A DNA stretch of 64,000 bases. Origin: Heterohyrax brucei (lineage: Eukaryota > Chordata > Mammalia > Hyracoidea > Procaviidae). The notes below the pieces were generated by a model. The model was given only the letters and a program-made list of their open reading frames with translations. It was not told the origin of the DNA and made no database searches. A program made the translations under genes and the position numbers. Shown here in pieces: positions 23,780-35,715 of this stretch. Every line of letters starts with the position of its first letter. Within the stretch, counting starts at the first letter, position 1. The stretch spans positions 28,129,501-28,193,500 of the forward strand of contig CM053140.1 in assembly GCA_028571685.1 (NCBI GenBank), given 5' to 3'.

Positions 23780-24100
23780 ACCAGTTGTATGGAGTTGACT
23801 CTAAGTCACAGCGCCCATATGTGTGTCAGAAGGGAACTGTGCTCTTGAGGGTTTTCCATGGCTAATTCTTCAGAAGGCGATCACTCAGTCTTTCTTCTGG
23901 GAAGCCTCTGGGTAGACTTGGACATTTTAGGCAGTGGTTGTGGTTTGAACCCTCCCAGAAGTACCTGGGAGGAAAGATCTGGTGATCTACTTCTGAAAGT
24001 TCACTGTCATTGAAAATCCTGTGGTATCCAGTTCAATTCTGAAACACAGGGGGGTTGCTGTGAGCTGAAGTTGACTTGACAACATCTGGTTTTGTTTCTT
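23780..24100. repeat. Two adjacent AfroSINE pieces in opposite orientation
   Basis: A minus-strand copy (23780-23945, ttgactctaagtcacagcg) abuts a plus-strand copy (23946-24100, tgctgtgagctgaagttgac tail). Confidence 0.75.
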
Positions 24101-24102
24101 GG

Positions 24103-24420
24103 CTTTTATTGAGATATAGGTCACATACGATACAACTCACCCGTTTAAAGTGCATAATTCAGTGATTTGTAGTATATGAACTAGTGGACAACCACCACCG
24201 CTATAATTCTGTAACATTTTAGTCACCTTGAAAAGAAAGTCTGTGCCCAGGAGGAGTCACTTCCCATCTCCTCCTCCAGCCCCTGGCAACCCCTAGTGGG
24301 CTTGCTGACATAGACTGGCCTGTGCTGGACAGCTCACGTAAACGGAACCATCCACTATGTGGTCTTTCATGACTGGCTTCTTTCACTCTGCATAATGTCT
24401 TCAAGGTTACCCTCTGGATT
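24103..24420 (+). mobile_element. L1 3'-region fragment
   Basis: The segments cttttattgagatatagg, gtttaaagtgcataattcag and ctggcttctttcactctg occur in L1 order. Confidence 0.75.
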
Positions 24421-24811
24421 TTTACATTTTTTTGCTGAAACATTTTAAAGCATTTCCAGACCTTGTGTCATTTCTCCATTTCTCTGCTACTTACATGTCT
24501 TCAAAACTATGGGGATTTTTGTACACAACCACAATAAGCTATTCATGTTCTGATTTATCCAGCTGTCTTAAAACACTACACTTAGTGTTAGAATCAGGTT
24601 CCAAAAAAGTCCCCATGTGGTGGTCATGTCCCTTCAGTCTCTCTTTAGCTCCCCCCTACTTTTTTACACGTTGTTAACCTGTGGCTGAATAGGGGCCCCT
24701 TGGCTTGAAGGAGGTCCCCCAGGCTGACTTCAGCTGGCTGGTTCCTCCTGGGCTGGTTAGCCAGTTCCTCTGTCCCCCATATTTCCTGTCAACTGGTAGT
24801 TACCTCTAAAG

Positions 24812-25020
24812 CAGAGGTCAGCACACTTTCTCTGCAAAAAAGCAGATAATAAATATTTTTTGGCTTTTAGGGCCAGATGGTCTCTGTTACAAATACTCAG
24901 CTCCACTGTTGGAGCACGGAATCACCCAGGACAAAATGTAAGCAAGTGGGCGTGGCTATATGCAAATAAAACTTTATTCACAAAACCCAGTGAAATCCAA
25001 CAAGAGCAGCCGTCGCTGAC
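24812..25020 (-). mobile_element. hAT-like nonautonomous DNA transposon
   Basis: It opens gaggtcagcacactttctct and contains gggccagatggtctctg and aataaaactttattcac, a block I know from a common mammalian hAT-type MER repeat. The exact family is not assigned. Confidence 0.55.
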
Positions 25021-25327
25021 ATGTCTGTGTGTCAAGAAAACTATTTACAAAGTCCTTTGGTGCTGCTTACAAAAAAAGTTTCTGGAAATGTTAACATGTG
25101 CACATAATGAATGAAACCAAAAGGGGGATGGTTGTATGACACGGTGAATGTAAACAATGTCCTTGCGTCACTTCATTTTATGAAGACACCGGTGATGTTA
25201 GATTAGGTCCCACCCTACTCCAGTATGACTTCATACCACCCTAAGAATGTTTGAAAAGATTCTATTTCCAAACAAGGTCCAGAACACCACTGGAATGGAA
25301 AATTAAGACTTCAGATACTTGGAGGGG

Positions 25328-25878
25328 TGTCTTAGGCTGGATTCTCTAGAGAAACAAAACTAGTAACGTTTATGTATGTCAAGGAAATGACTCAAATGGA
25401 TATAGAGGCTGGAAAGTCCCAAGTCTTTGTGTCAGACTAGAGGCACCTCTTGATTTACATAGGTGAAAGGGCTAGTGAACCCAAGCTCAGCAGGTCAGAC
25501 AGCAGGCCCCTAGTTCACAGGCTGCAGAAGCCAACGAATTCCAAGAATGGCAGGAAAGATGGCAAGTAAGCTGCTAGCTCAAGTCCTAAGAACTAGAAGT
25601 CAGATGAGTAGGAGCCTGCTTTGGGATCCACAGTAAGCAAATGCCTATGGGCTTTGCCAGAAAGCCTATCTAAACCGGATGCAGGCCACACCCCCAGGGA
25701 AATTCCCCTTCAACTGAGCAGCTACTCACAGCAGATCCCATCATGGAGGTATCCACATTATATCGGATATCACTAGGGAAGTGATTACATCATTGTATGA
25801 TTGCCAAACTATGTCAAAACTGCCACATCACTGAGAATCATAGCCCAGCCAAATTGACATACAATCTTATCCATCACA
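25328..25878 (-). mobile_element. ERV-L 3' LTR
   Basis: 551 bp. The right edge atccatcaca is the reverse complement of the TGTGATGGAT start, and the left edge is tgtcttaggctgg. ERV-L internal sequence on the same strand follows directly to the right, so this is probably the 3' LTR of that copy rather than a solo LTR. Confidence 0.8.
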
Positions 25879-26599
25879 GTCGAACTGTTGTCAACTTGGC
25901 ACCTACATACATCTTCATAAAACATAAATCTCTGAATAAAGACAAGTATAAAGTTATGCTTGCCCCAACATGATACAACTGTGTACAACCAAAAGCATAC
26001 TAACTCTATTTACATCATGTATTTTGTAAGTGAAGATAACAAAAATATTTGGCACATACATACGTGGAAGAAATAATCATAAAAAATGCAGGCCTTGTTT
26101 CTGCGGCTAGTCACATGGTTGCAACTAGTATTTATAACTACCTTCTTCTACTATCCATCCTGTAGTCCTTTTGCCCTCAGCAAGAATTTCAGCTGGATGT
26201 GGTTCTTTGCCTGGTAGGATGATCCAAAGTTTATTCCTGAACGGTCTTGGCTATTAGTAGCCATGCTTGATTAATAACCAAGCTCTTAACCACTGAGTCA
26301 CCAGGGCTCCAGGTTCATCTACATTAGGCCAAAAACCTAACCCACTGCCATCATGTCAATTCCGACTGATAGCAACCCTAAAGGCCAACATAGAGCCCAA
26401 GAGAGTTTCCAAGGAGCACCTGGTGGATTTGAACTGCTGATCTTTTGATTAGTAGGCACAGCACTTAACAATCACACCACCAGGGTTTCTACTCTACATT
26501 AAGTACTTTTTCAAATTGCTATAGTTTTTCATTGACTTCAATCACAGGACATGGCAGTACCAAGAGGCACCCTAAGACATTTCCTGCATTTCAGCCATA

Positions 26600-26995
26600 T
26601 TATTCTTTACCTCCAATATATAATATCAATCTGATTTCTTCTTGGTAAGCAGGATCAATCACACCAGCCAATATGGTAACTCCCTTCTTTGTCTGTTGAT
26701 CCAGAAGCATAAGGAGCCCAAAGTTTAGTTTCTGGTTCAGTGGTATCAGTGATATGTTTCCAGATGTGAGCACTCCTCCCTTTGGAACTGAGACCTCTAG
26801 ACTGGCAGAGCACAGGGTAGCAGGGACAAGAAGCAAACATTTTGTACATGGGCCACTGAGGTTAATAGTGAGTGGTGTGTTCCCGTTCCTACCCCTTGAT
26901 CCTTGGACCCATGAATCCTGGCCACAGGAGAGATAGAATCGTATATTGAATACAGATTTAGAGCATGTGCAGCCTCCTGGAGAACACTGCCCCAA
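26600..26995 (-). pseudogene. ERV-L dUTPase remnant
   Basis: An open stretch of 131 codons contains a degenerate dUTPase core (Val-Ile-Asp-Pro with a following Tyr-Gln-Glu-Glu-Ile, and a Gly-Gly-Lys-Glu end). The N-terminal part runs out of an integrase-like C-terminus in another frame (26797-27018). Confidence 0.8.
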
Positions 26996-27800
26996 CCCTG
27001 CAAAGTACGTACTGCCACCTAGCTGGCACTGTAATTTGCGTCTTTAGAAGGCCATTTCATTGTTCTCTCAAGCCAGCTGCTTTAGGATGATGGGAACATG
27101 GTAAGACCAGGGAATTCCATGAGGCTGGGCCCATCGTCACACTTTCATTTGCTGTAAAGTGAATTCCTTGATCCAATGTGAAGCCGGGTGACACACTATG
27201 ATGGTGGATGAGGTATTCTGTAAGTCTACAGATGGTAATTTTGTCAGAAGGACTGTCTGTAAGGAAGACAAATCAGTAGAAGACTAAGTGTCTATTCCAG
27301 TCAGAACAAAACATTGCTCTTTGCATGACGGAAGAAGTTAAACGTAATCAACCTGCCACAATGTTACTGGCTGGTTGCCTTGAGGGATGGCGTTATGTCC
27401 AAGATTCAGTATTGGTTTCGGCTACTGGAGGACTGAGCAGTCAGCAGTGGCTGTAGCCGAGTCAGCCTTAGTGAGTGACAGTCCATGCTAATGAGCCCAT
27501 ACATAATTTCCATGTCTATCACCATGGCCACTTCGTTCACAAGCCCACGGGCAATGATGAGACGAGCTGTAGAAAGAGGATGACTGGTTTCCATGGAATG
27601 CATCATCCTATCAACTTGATTGTCAAAATTCTCTACTGCTTAGGTCATCCTTTGGTGAGCATTCACATGAGACACAAATATTTTCACTTATTTGGCTCAT
27701 TTAGTGAGGTCGATCCACATACCTCTTCCCCATAGCTCCTTGTCTCCAATTTTCCAATCACGTTTCTTCCAAATCTCTAAACTTCCAGCCAAACCACTGG
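26996..27800 (-). pseudogene. ERV-L integrase-region remnant
   Basis: By position between RNase H and dUTPase, and by scattered matching segments in different frames, this is the integrase region. No continuous frame survives and the catalytic triad cannot be traced with confidence. Confidence 0.6.
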
Positions 27801-27825
27801 CCACAGCCCATGAATCAGCACACAG

Positions 27826-28092
27826 TCACACAGCTGGCCATTCCTCCTGCCAAGCAAAGTTAACAACCAGGTGCATTGCTTGAAGTTCTGCCCATCTGGA
27901 GGATTTCACTTCATGATTGTCTATCAGGAAGATCCCAGAAAAGGGCTGTAGTGCTGCTGCTGTCCATTCTTGAGTGGTACATGGATATGGTGCAGAACCA
28001 TCTGTAAACCAGGTATGAGTCTTCTCTTCCTCAGTCAACTGCTCATAAGGAACTCCCCATGAGGCCATAGGTACAGACTGGGAGATGGAAGG
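27826..28092 (-). pseudogene. ERV-L RNase H remnant
   Basis: The frame keeps a Phe-Thr-Asp-Gly-Ser-Ala motif (first catalytic Asp of RNase H) and, about 40 residues on, a Ser-Arg-Trp-Ala-Glu-Leu-Gln block with the catalytic Glu. The upstream end is cut by the LTR at 28093. Confidence 0.82.
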
Positions 28093-28582
28093 TGTCCTAG
28101 CTCTCTGATACTGCTCTAACAGAAATACCACAAGCGGGTGGCTTTAAAAAGAGAGGTTGTATTTTGTCACAGTCCAGTAGGCTAAAAGTCTAAATTCAGG
28201 GTGTCAGCTCCAGGGTAAGGCTTTCTCTGCTATCTCTGGATGGAGGTCCTTATCATCAGTCTTCCCCTGGACTGGAAGCTTCTCAGGCACAGGGACCCCA
28301 GTCCTTTCCAAAGGATATGTTCAGCTTCTGACACAGCTTCTTGGTGATATGAAGTGCCCAAACCTCTCTGCTAGCTTCTTTCTATCTCAGGAGATTGACT
28401 CAAGGCACAAAACAATCTTACACATTGAGTCCTGCCCCACCAACACAGCTGCTGCCCATCCACCCTCATTAATAGCATAGAGGCAGGATTTACATTATGG
28501 ATGATATCACATAACATTAGGAATCATGGTTTAGCTAAATTGCTGCATAGATTTTTTGGCAAACACAATACAATCCATGACA
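28093..28582 (-). mobile_element. MLT1-type solo LTR inside ERV-L
   Basis: 490 bp, edges tgtcctagctctctg and acaatccatgaca. Flanks gaagg and aaagg differ by one base, as in an old 5-bp duplication. It separates the RNase H and RT remnants. Confidence 0.85.
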
Positions 28583-29108
28583 AAAGGTTATATGACAGGA
28601 ATGGACACCATAGGCCTTTGGGCCATTTTCTTATGCAACTTAACTGTGCCTTCAGGTCCTTCTTGGGCCCAATGTCATATATACCACTTCCATTTAATAT
28701 GGAGTGCTACCATGCACATCCAACTTTATGGCTCTGTGGGTCAGACAACACCTAGTTCATGAGGGACAGCTCAGGCTGCATAGTGACTTGGTGTCCCATG
28801 GTTAAGTGTTTAGTCTTTACTAAGGCCTCACAGCAAGCCAAAAGCTGTTTCTGAAAGGAAAAGTAGTTACAGACTCCAAATAGTGTCTCTATCTAATGCT
28901 GCCACTTCAAGCACCTTTGGATCAGTCAGATTATGTGACCCAAGTGAGACTACCATTTGCACAGAAGACATAACCTGTTGCAGAGCCTTCTTGTGGTCTG
29001 AGTCACACTCAAAATTAGCAGCTTTTTAGTTACTTGATAAATAGGCTAGAGTAGCATACTCCAAAGAGAGGTATGTTGCCTCTAAAATACAAAGAGGACC
29101 TCTATGCA

Positions 29109-29719
29109 TTATGCCTCCTTTTTAATTGTGGTAGGAGCTGGATGAAATAACTTACCCTTCACTTCAGAAGAAATATCTTGATATGTCCCATACCACTGGA
29201 CCACTAAAAATTTCACTGAGGTAGGAGGCACCTGAATTTTTGCAGGATTAATTTCCCACCCCCTAGCACACAAATGTTTTGCCTGTAAGTCCAGAGTCAC
29301 TGACATTTCTTCTTTACTAAATTTAATCAGCATGATATTATCAACGTAACGGACTAGTGTGATATCTTGTAGAAGGGAAAGGCAATCAAGGTTCCAGCAC
29401 ACCAAACTATGACATAAGGCTGAAGAGTTGATACAGCTTTGAGGCAGGACACTGAAAGTGTATTGATGGCCTTGCTAGATGAAGCCAAACTGTTTCTGAT
29501 GGTCTTTTGGAACAGTTATGTAGAAAAAAGCATTACCCAGCTCAGCAGCTGCATACCAGGTACCACAAGATGTATTAATTTGCTCAAGCAATGAAGCCAC
29601 ATCTGGAACAGCAGCTGAAGTTGGAGTCATCATAAGGGTAAGTTTTTGATAATCCATTGTCATTCACCAAGATTCATCTGTTTTTTGCACAGGACAAATA
29701 GGCAAGTTATTTGGGGGAA
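29109..29719 (-). pseudogene. ERV-L reverse transcriptase remnant
   Basis: Two open pieces (29475-29663 and 29109-29405) cover palm segments. The active-site box reads Tyr-Val-Asp-Asn, so the second catalytic Asp is Asn. The piece is cut on the right by the LTR at 29720. Confidence 0.82.
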
Positions 29720-30011
29720 TGTCATGGATTGAATTGTGTGAACTGGGACCTCATTCCATCAAGAAAGAAGCAGTACTGAGAGTGGAGCAGCACATCCTGT
29801 GGGCTTGGTGTCCCTGTACCACAGAAGCTCCCAGTCCAAGGGAAGATTGATGCCAATGATCTTCCTCCAAAGCTAACTCAGAAAGCCTTCCCCTAGAACT
29901 GATACCCTGAACTTGGACTTGTAGCCTACTGGACGGTGACAGAATAAAACTTCTCTTTGTTAAAACCATCTGCTTGTATTTCTGTTAGAGCAACACCAGA
30001 TGACTAAGACA
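29720..30011 (+). mobile_element. MLT1-type LTR inside ERV-L, internally deleted
   Basis: It starts TGTCATGGATTGAATTGTGT and ends ATGACTAAGACA but is only 292 bp; the middle third of the family is absent. Flanks gggaa and gggga. Confidence 0.85.
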
Positions 30012-30807
30012 GGGGATGTGGTAGGAATCACTGCCCTTGCATCCTCAATGGTGGCATTAGTATCTGCAATCATTTGGTATTGCTTTTGGTTGACTGTTTT
30101 CCTAGGAAGAGGCAGTTCTAATGGCTTCCACTTTGTTTTTCCTAACATAATAGCTCTTACTCTATTTGTCAGGGATTCAGTGTGGGAGTTCTGCCAGTTG
30201 CTGAGTCTACCTATTCCAATTATGCCTCCTGAAACTGGACAAATCACTACAAGGATGAATTCAGGAACCCAGTGGAACTACTGTGAGATGGACATGAGCT
30301 AAGACTCCATTAATAATGTGACCTCCATATGCCCTCACTCTGAATGGTGAACCACTGCGACACTTGGGTCTTTTCAAATTAGTGTCAGTTCTAGTATTAT
30401 CTGAAAAATCTAATGATTTCATTTCCCCTAATGGACAGTCATTCTTGTAAAAGGCTGTAGATCTCTTTGGGGAAAAGATTAATGGTACCAATTTTTAGCA
30501 ATGTACTAGGGTCCTTCCTCAAGGATGCCTGGCCTCCTCTTTATCAAGAGTTTGTAGGTCTGTAAACTGGCTCAAGTCTGGGAATTGACTGAGGGGATGT
30601 GACCCTCTATTCTGGCCATTTGAGTTAGACTGCTGTTCACTTGACCTAGAATCCTTCCTCTTGTACAGATCAGGTAAATATTTAGCAGACTTCCTATCTA
30701 ATTCACTCCTAGAGACACCATGATTAAGTAGCCATTGCTGTAAGTCTATACAGGTCAGACTATTCTGATGACTGCTTTGACTCTGCCGTCTATGGTGGTA
30801 ACCATGC

Positions 30808-31344
30808 CGTCATGGATTGAACTGTATCCCCCACAAATGTAGGCATTTGGCTGGGCCATCATTCCCAGTATTTAGTGATTGTCCTCCATTCTGTGATTTT
30901 CCTGTGCTATAAATCCTAGTCTCTGCCTGTGGCTAATAGATAGGATGATCATGTTAAAAATAGGATTAGGGTGGGACTACAACACCCTTACTAAGGGAGT
31001 TTCCCTGGAGTATGGCTTGCACTACCCTTTATCCATTCATTCTATAAGAGATAAAAGGACAGGGAAGCAAGAAGAGAGTTAGGAACCTTACACCACCAAA
31101 AAAGCAGCACCAGGAGTAGAGAACATCCTTCAGACCTGAGGTTCCTGTGCCAAGATGCTCCCTGACCAAAGACTGATGCAGTGCAGGGAGCTTCCTCCAG
31201 AGCTGACAGAGGGAAAGCCTTCCCCTAGAGCAGACATCCCGAATTCAGACTTAGAGCCTACTGGACTCTGTGAGAATAAACTTTTTTTGTTAAACCCATC
31301 CACTTGTAATATATCTGTTAAAGCAACACTAACTGATTAAAACA
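30808..31344 (+). mobile_element. MLT1-type solo LTR inside ERV-L
   Basis: About 537 bp, start cgtcatggattgaactgt (first base mutated), end ctgattaaaaca. AATAAA lies about 60 bases before the end. Confidence 0.85.
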
Positions 31345-32309
31345 TCACACATCTTATCTTTGTCGACTGAATGCCACCACTTGGCCCCAGTGACCATGGG
31401 GCTCAGTCAGCCCCACTGTAGTTAGGTGTTTTAACTCAGTTAGGCCAATCCCCACTGTCAAATCTAACTTACAAAAAAATAACTATCATAGCAGTCTTCA
31501 GAGATGCTGGGGCTCCCTTCACAAATTTGTTCCTCACAGTGGTGGCAAAAGGTGTGTCCTCTGAGTATTTCATGTATGAGTCTGTTGGCCTGACCTAGTA
31601 AATCCACTCTAACATGCCAAATTCTTGAGACTTTGGATATCATCTTTTACAGTATACCAAGGCAAGTCTGGTACTTAAGACTGATTTAGTGTAGGCTGCT
31701 GCATAATCCATGCTTCAGTGACCCAAGCAAAGAAACTATTAGATCCTTTCCTAACCTCTCAGGTAGAAACACTGAATGAACAATCCCTGCTTAGTGGGCC
31801 CATATAAATAAACTCAAGGCTGACCCATGCTTATGTTCCTGGGGCCATTATAGCATACTCTTAATAGTCGTTCCCACAAATATTCCCCATTTTCTGTTTG
31901 GACTTATTAGAAAAGTCAAGCAGTCCTTTTGGAGGGTAATGTATCTCCTCCTGGGTCACACTTCTTACTTCACTTTTTGGGACTTGCTGGGACTTAAGTC
32001 TAGTTACAGGTCTAGAACCTAAAACAGGTGGTGGGGATGTGTTTTGAGAATGTTTCAGCACAGTCTTGTAAGACATCTGCCTCGGGTGATGCCCCAGGCA
32101 ATGATTCAGACAAAGGCTCTTCAAACTACCTGGGTTCTTTGTTTTAGATGCGGGTAGAGGGGCTAATGTTCCTTTTGGGGGTCAGTGGTTTAGCAGAGAT
32201 GGAATCGTCTCTTCGGATGGGATTGAGAGGGCTGGTTCTGGCAAGAGTGATTCAATGGAATTTAGGGGCTCAGTGTCCCCAGCCTTCCAATTACCTGTCC
32301 ATATGTCCC

Positions 32310-33177
32310 CAGCATGGATTAAATTGTGTCCCCCGAAAAATGTGTGTATTAATTTGGCTGGGCCTTGATTCCTTGTGTTATGTGAGGTTCCTTTATGTTG
32401 TAAACACTGCCTCTTCATGTTTAATTAAAATAAAGCATCACAAAGGCCCATGGCAGGTGCTGACATGATGTAATTTCAGCCCGGTGCCCAGAATGTCAAA
32501 GTGAAGAAATTCAGTGAAGCATAGGTAAATAGTGGGAGTAACTATGACCCTCTTAAGGCAGCCAAATGGCTCATTATCTAATTAGTGACACATATGAATG
32601 GATGACTGAGATTCCCACTGTCCCTGTCAACTACCCAGCAAAATCACAGCCAAGAGAACAGACTTGGAGAAATCAGCAGGGAAAGAAGACTGTGTTGAGC
32701 TTGCTTCTACTCTGGTACCGTGAAGAGACATGAGAGGTGTAAGTCAACAGTCAGATTCCCCTGGTCCATACCAGTTCTAAGTCAGCTGCTAATGAGGGAA
32801 AATGAGCAGCAGTTATGTTGGTATTGCAAGACTCAATCTGTAAGATTGCGCTGTCCCTTCAGATCATCTTTTGGGATGTAAAGGAAAGGGAAGCAAGCAG
32901 AGAACTGGGGGTCTCATACTATCAAGAAAGAAGCAGTGCTGAGAGCAGAGTGCATCCTTTGGAAACAATCTGGGACCGCTGTGCCTCACAAGCTCCCAGT
33001 CCAAGGGAAGACTGATGACAAGAACCTTCCTCCACAGCCAGCAGACAAAACTTTCCCCTGGAGCTGATGCCCTGAATTTGGGCTTATAGCCTACCGGACT
33101 GTGACAAAATAAAATTTCTCTTTTAAAACTGTCTGCTTGTGGTATCTCTGTTACAGCAGCACTAGGTGACTAAGACA
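32310..33177 (+). mobile_element. MLT1-type solo LTR inside ERV-L, hosting an rRNA pseudogene
   Basis: It starts cagcatggattaaattgtgt and ends gtgactaagaca, flanked by exact gtccc duplications (32305-32309, 33178-33182). The middle of the LTR (about 32418-32860) is replaced by 28S rRNA-derived and other sequence. Confidence 0.88.
32418..32792 (+). pseudogene. 28S rRNA pseudogene, rearranged
   Basis: 32418-32740 follows mammalian 28S rRNA in order: gtttaattaaaataaagcat, gaatgtcaaagtgaagaaat, gggagtaactatgac, ctcttaagg, tctaattagtgac, gagattcccactgtccc, gggaaagaagactgtgttg and gaagagacatgagaggtgta. Most CpGs of the parent have become TG or CA. 32746-32792 is the 28S segment immediately upstream of that start, but inverted (cagattcccctggtcc, ccagttctaagtcagctgct). 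It is too short and too mutated to be functional. Confidence 0.92.
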
Positions 33178-33849
33178 GTCCCCATCTTACGTTTCAGGAT
33201 CCCATTTCTTCCCAATCAATGCCCTCACTTTAACTTCAGATACCACTTGAGACTGGGAATAAAGTTGGCGTTGTAATTCAGCCACTCTTATGATAAGATT
33301 CTGGGCTTGAGTTTTGGCAATGTCAGTTACAGGACATAAGACTTTATTTCAAGGTGCAAGTGGGAGTTTTATGTGGCCCTTGAGCTTTGACTCTGAAGCC
33401 CTGAGCTCATCTCTTTCTCTCATCACTCTGTCTCACAAAAGTAGGGCTAACCAACCAGTTTCCTTATACTTCTTATTAAGACACAATTGTGGAAAGGAAT
33501 TAAACATGTGATCACCCAGAGATTTGTCTCTCCCTAATACCTGATCTAGTGGTAGTGATATTTTGCTTATTTCTACTGTCATCTCACTGCCGTGAATTAG
33601 CAGTGCGCTCTTTATTACTGGGAGCAAAGTCATCAACAATTTCGGGACAAAATTCAACCATGACCAACTCCTGCATTGAATCTGTGCTTGGAGATAACGC
33701 TGTCATAATGAAGAAGGTCAAATGGAAAACTCTGAAACTGACCCTCGTCCGCAGACAAAGCAGTAAATCACAAACAAATGGTTGCCTGTGGAGATGAAGC
33801 CACTGTTAAAGGCTGAATAAACTTAAACGTATCAGTAATCATAAAGATG

Positions 33850-34575
33850 ACATGTTGCTGTAATGTGCCATTGAGTAGGTTCTGACTCATAATGACCCCA
33901 TGTGCCACAGAGCAAAACACTGCCTCATCCTGCATCTTCCTCAGAATCACTGCTATGTTTAAGCCCCTTCCTGCAGCTGCTCTGTCGGTCCATCTCACCG
34001 AGGGGCTTCCTCTTTTTTGCTGACCTTCTACTTTACTAAGCATGATGTCCTTCTCCTGGGACTGGTGCCTCCTGATACCATGCCCAAAGTATGTGAGGTG
34101 AAGTCTGACCATTTTTGCTTCCAGTGAGCATTCTGGGTGTTGTTCTTCTGAGATAGATTTGTTGGTTCTTTTGACAGTCTCTGATATATTCAATATTCTT
34201 CACCAACGTCATAATTCAAAGGCATCAACTCTACTTCAGTTCACATTATTCACCATCTAGCTTTCACATCCAAAACAAAAATCCTTGCTACTGGATTAGT
34301 AAGCAGTATCATGATAAATGGAGAAAAGATCAAAGTTGTCAAGGACTTCATTTCACTTGGGTCCATAATCCATGCCTGTGGAAGCAACAGTCAAGAAATA
34401 AATGATGCATTGCATCGGGCAAATCTGCTGTGTTAAGAAAGCAAAGTTACTGCTTTAAGGACTAAAGAACACCCGATCCAAGCCTTGGTGTTTTTAATCA
34501 CCTCATGTGCACACGAGGATGGCATAGGACCAGGCAATGTTTTGTTCTGTTACATGTAGGGTCACTGCCAGTGAT
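33850..34575. mobile_element. RTE-type LINE pieces in opposite orientation
   Basis: 33850-34265 is an RTE 3' part on the minus strand (tail ttctgactcataatgacc at the left). 34268-34575 is RTE on the plus strand, covering the region just upstream and then a jump to the 3' tail. Either a 5' inversion or two insertions. Confidence 0.75.
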
Positions 34576-34649
34576 TCTGGGCTTCCATCTTCAGAACTGG
34601 GAGAGAACAAATCTGCTATTTTCAGGGCTTTGAACCAGTTGGTTCACGT

Positions 34650-34835
34650 TCAAGCCTTTGCTGAGAGTTTGCATTTCTACCCCAGATATACCAAATCAGA
34701 ATCTACATTTTAACAAGATCTCCAGGTGATTTTTATGTATATTTTGAAAATTCCTGCTCTATTAGTGGTTCTACAGCCAGTCTTAACCACCAATGTTAGC
34801 AGTACCTGAGAACTTGTTAGAAAGGTAAATTCTCA
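34650..34835. mobile_element. Possible MER5-like hAT remnant
   Basis: The segments ttttaacaagatctccagg and gaacttgttagaaaggtaaa resemble the two halves of a MER5-type element. Divergent, low confidence. Confidence 0.4.
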
Positions 34836-35129
34836 CCAGGGATTCAAACTTAAACTGGCTCAAAAATAGCTTCTTTTCAAGCCACTTGGTTTGTGCTCAC
34901 TTGTTACAGCAGCGCAGGACACTTATACAGTTGGGTTTTCATAGACATGTAATGGTTTGGCTTCAGTCAGCCTGACGGGTTTTAAACACCAGCCTTTGGT
35001 CTTCTGGGCAGTGGCTTCTCTGGGCACCTCTGTGCAGTGATTTGTGGGTTATGTACTTAACTCGGGAATGGCTGGGGCTGCTTTTGCTTCCAGGTGTCTA
35101 CGTACTGCCCCAATATCCTTCTGGAAAGT

Positions 35130-35715
35130 CCTTTCTTCCCTTTTTTCTTTTACCTAATGGAATATGCATAACATAAAATTTACCACTTTAAAGTGAACAA
35201 TTCAGTGGCATTTAGTACATTCACAGAGTTGTACAATTATCAATGCTATCTGATTCCAGAACCTTCTCATCACTCCAAAAGAAAGCCCCATAGCCATTAA
35301 CTACTTCAAATTGCCCTCCCTCCCCCAGCTCCTGGTAACCATTAATCTCCCTCTAATCAAGTTTCTGTCTTTGTGGATTTGCCTGTTCTGGACATTTCAT
35401 GTAAACAGGGTTACATACTATGTGATCTTTCGTGTCTGGCTTTTTTCATTCAACATAATGTTTTCAGAGTTGTAGCACGTATCATGCTTTATTTGTTTTT
35501 ATAGCTGACTAATATTCTATTACACTGTTGCTGTGTGTTGGGACAGACTCATCAGTAACAGGTTTGTTTGTTAATATTCCATTGTTGATGGACACTTAGG
35601 TTGTTTCCACCCTTTGGCTTTTGTAAATAATGCTCAGACGAACACTAGTGTAACATGTTTTTGTCTGGACATAGGTTTTTCACTTCTCCTGGATATAGGC
35701 CTAGGAGTAAAATTA
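35130..35715 (+). mobile_element. L1 3'-region fragment, first part
   Basis: Ordered L1 landmarks from aaaatttaccactttaaag to cttctcctggatataggcc. The next L1 segment in order reappears at 37490. Confidence 0.8.

Larger units (their letters stand above)
25879..33848 (-). mobile_element. ERV-L endogenous retrovirus internal region, fossil
   Basis: A minus-strand provirus remnant read right to left: presumed gag-pro (33848 down to 30012), reverse transcriptase (29719-29100), RNase H (28092-27826), integrase (about 27800-26950) and dUTPase (26995-26600), then the 3' LTR. The dUTPase behind integrase is the hallmark of class III ERV-L. Stops and frameshifts interrupt every part. Four LTRs were later inserted (28093-28582, 29720-30011, 30808-31344, 32310-33177). 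No 5' LTR is found; an RTE copy begins at the expected side (33850). It is non-functional and old. Confidence 0.88.

Noticed and set aside
32815-33015. 66-codon frame after the rRNA pseudogene
   Set aside because: It is the sense reading of the LTR's 3' part, which is open in several LTR copies by chance.
33768-34193. Conserved-looking protein with Tyr-Phe-Gly-His and Gly-Ser-Pro-Ser motifs, also seen near 8605, 44519 and 45512
   Set aside because: It is the C-terminal part of the RTE LINE protein, in decayed copies, and not a cellular gene family.
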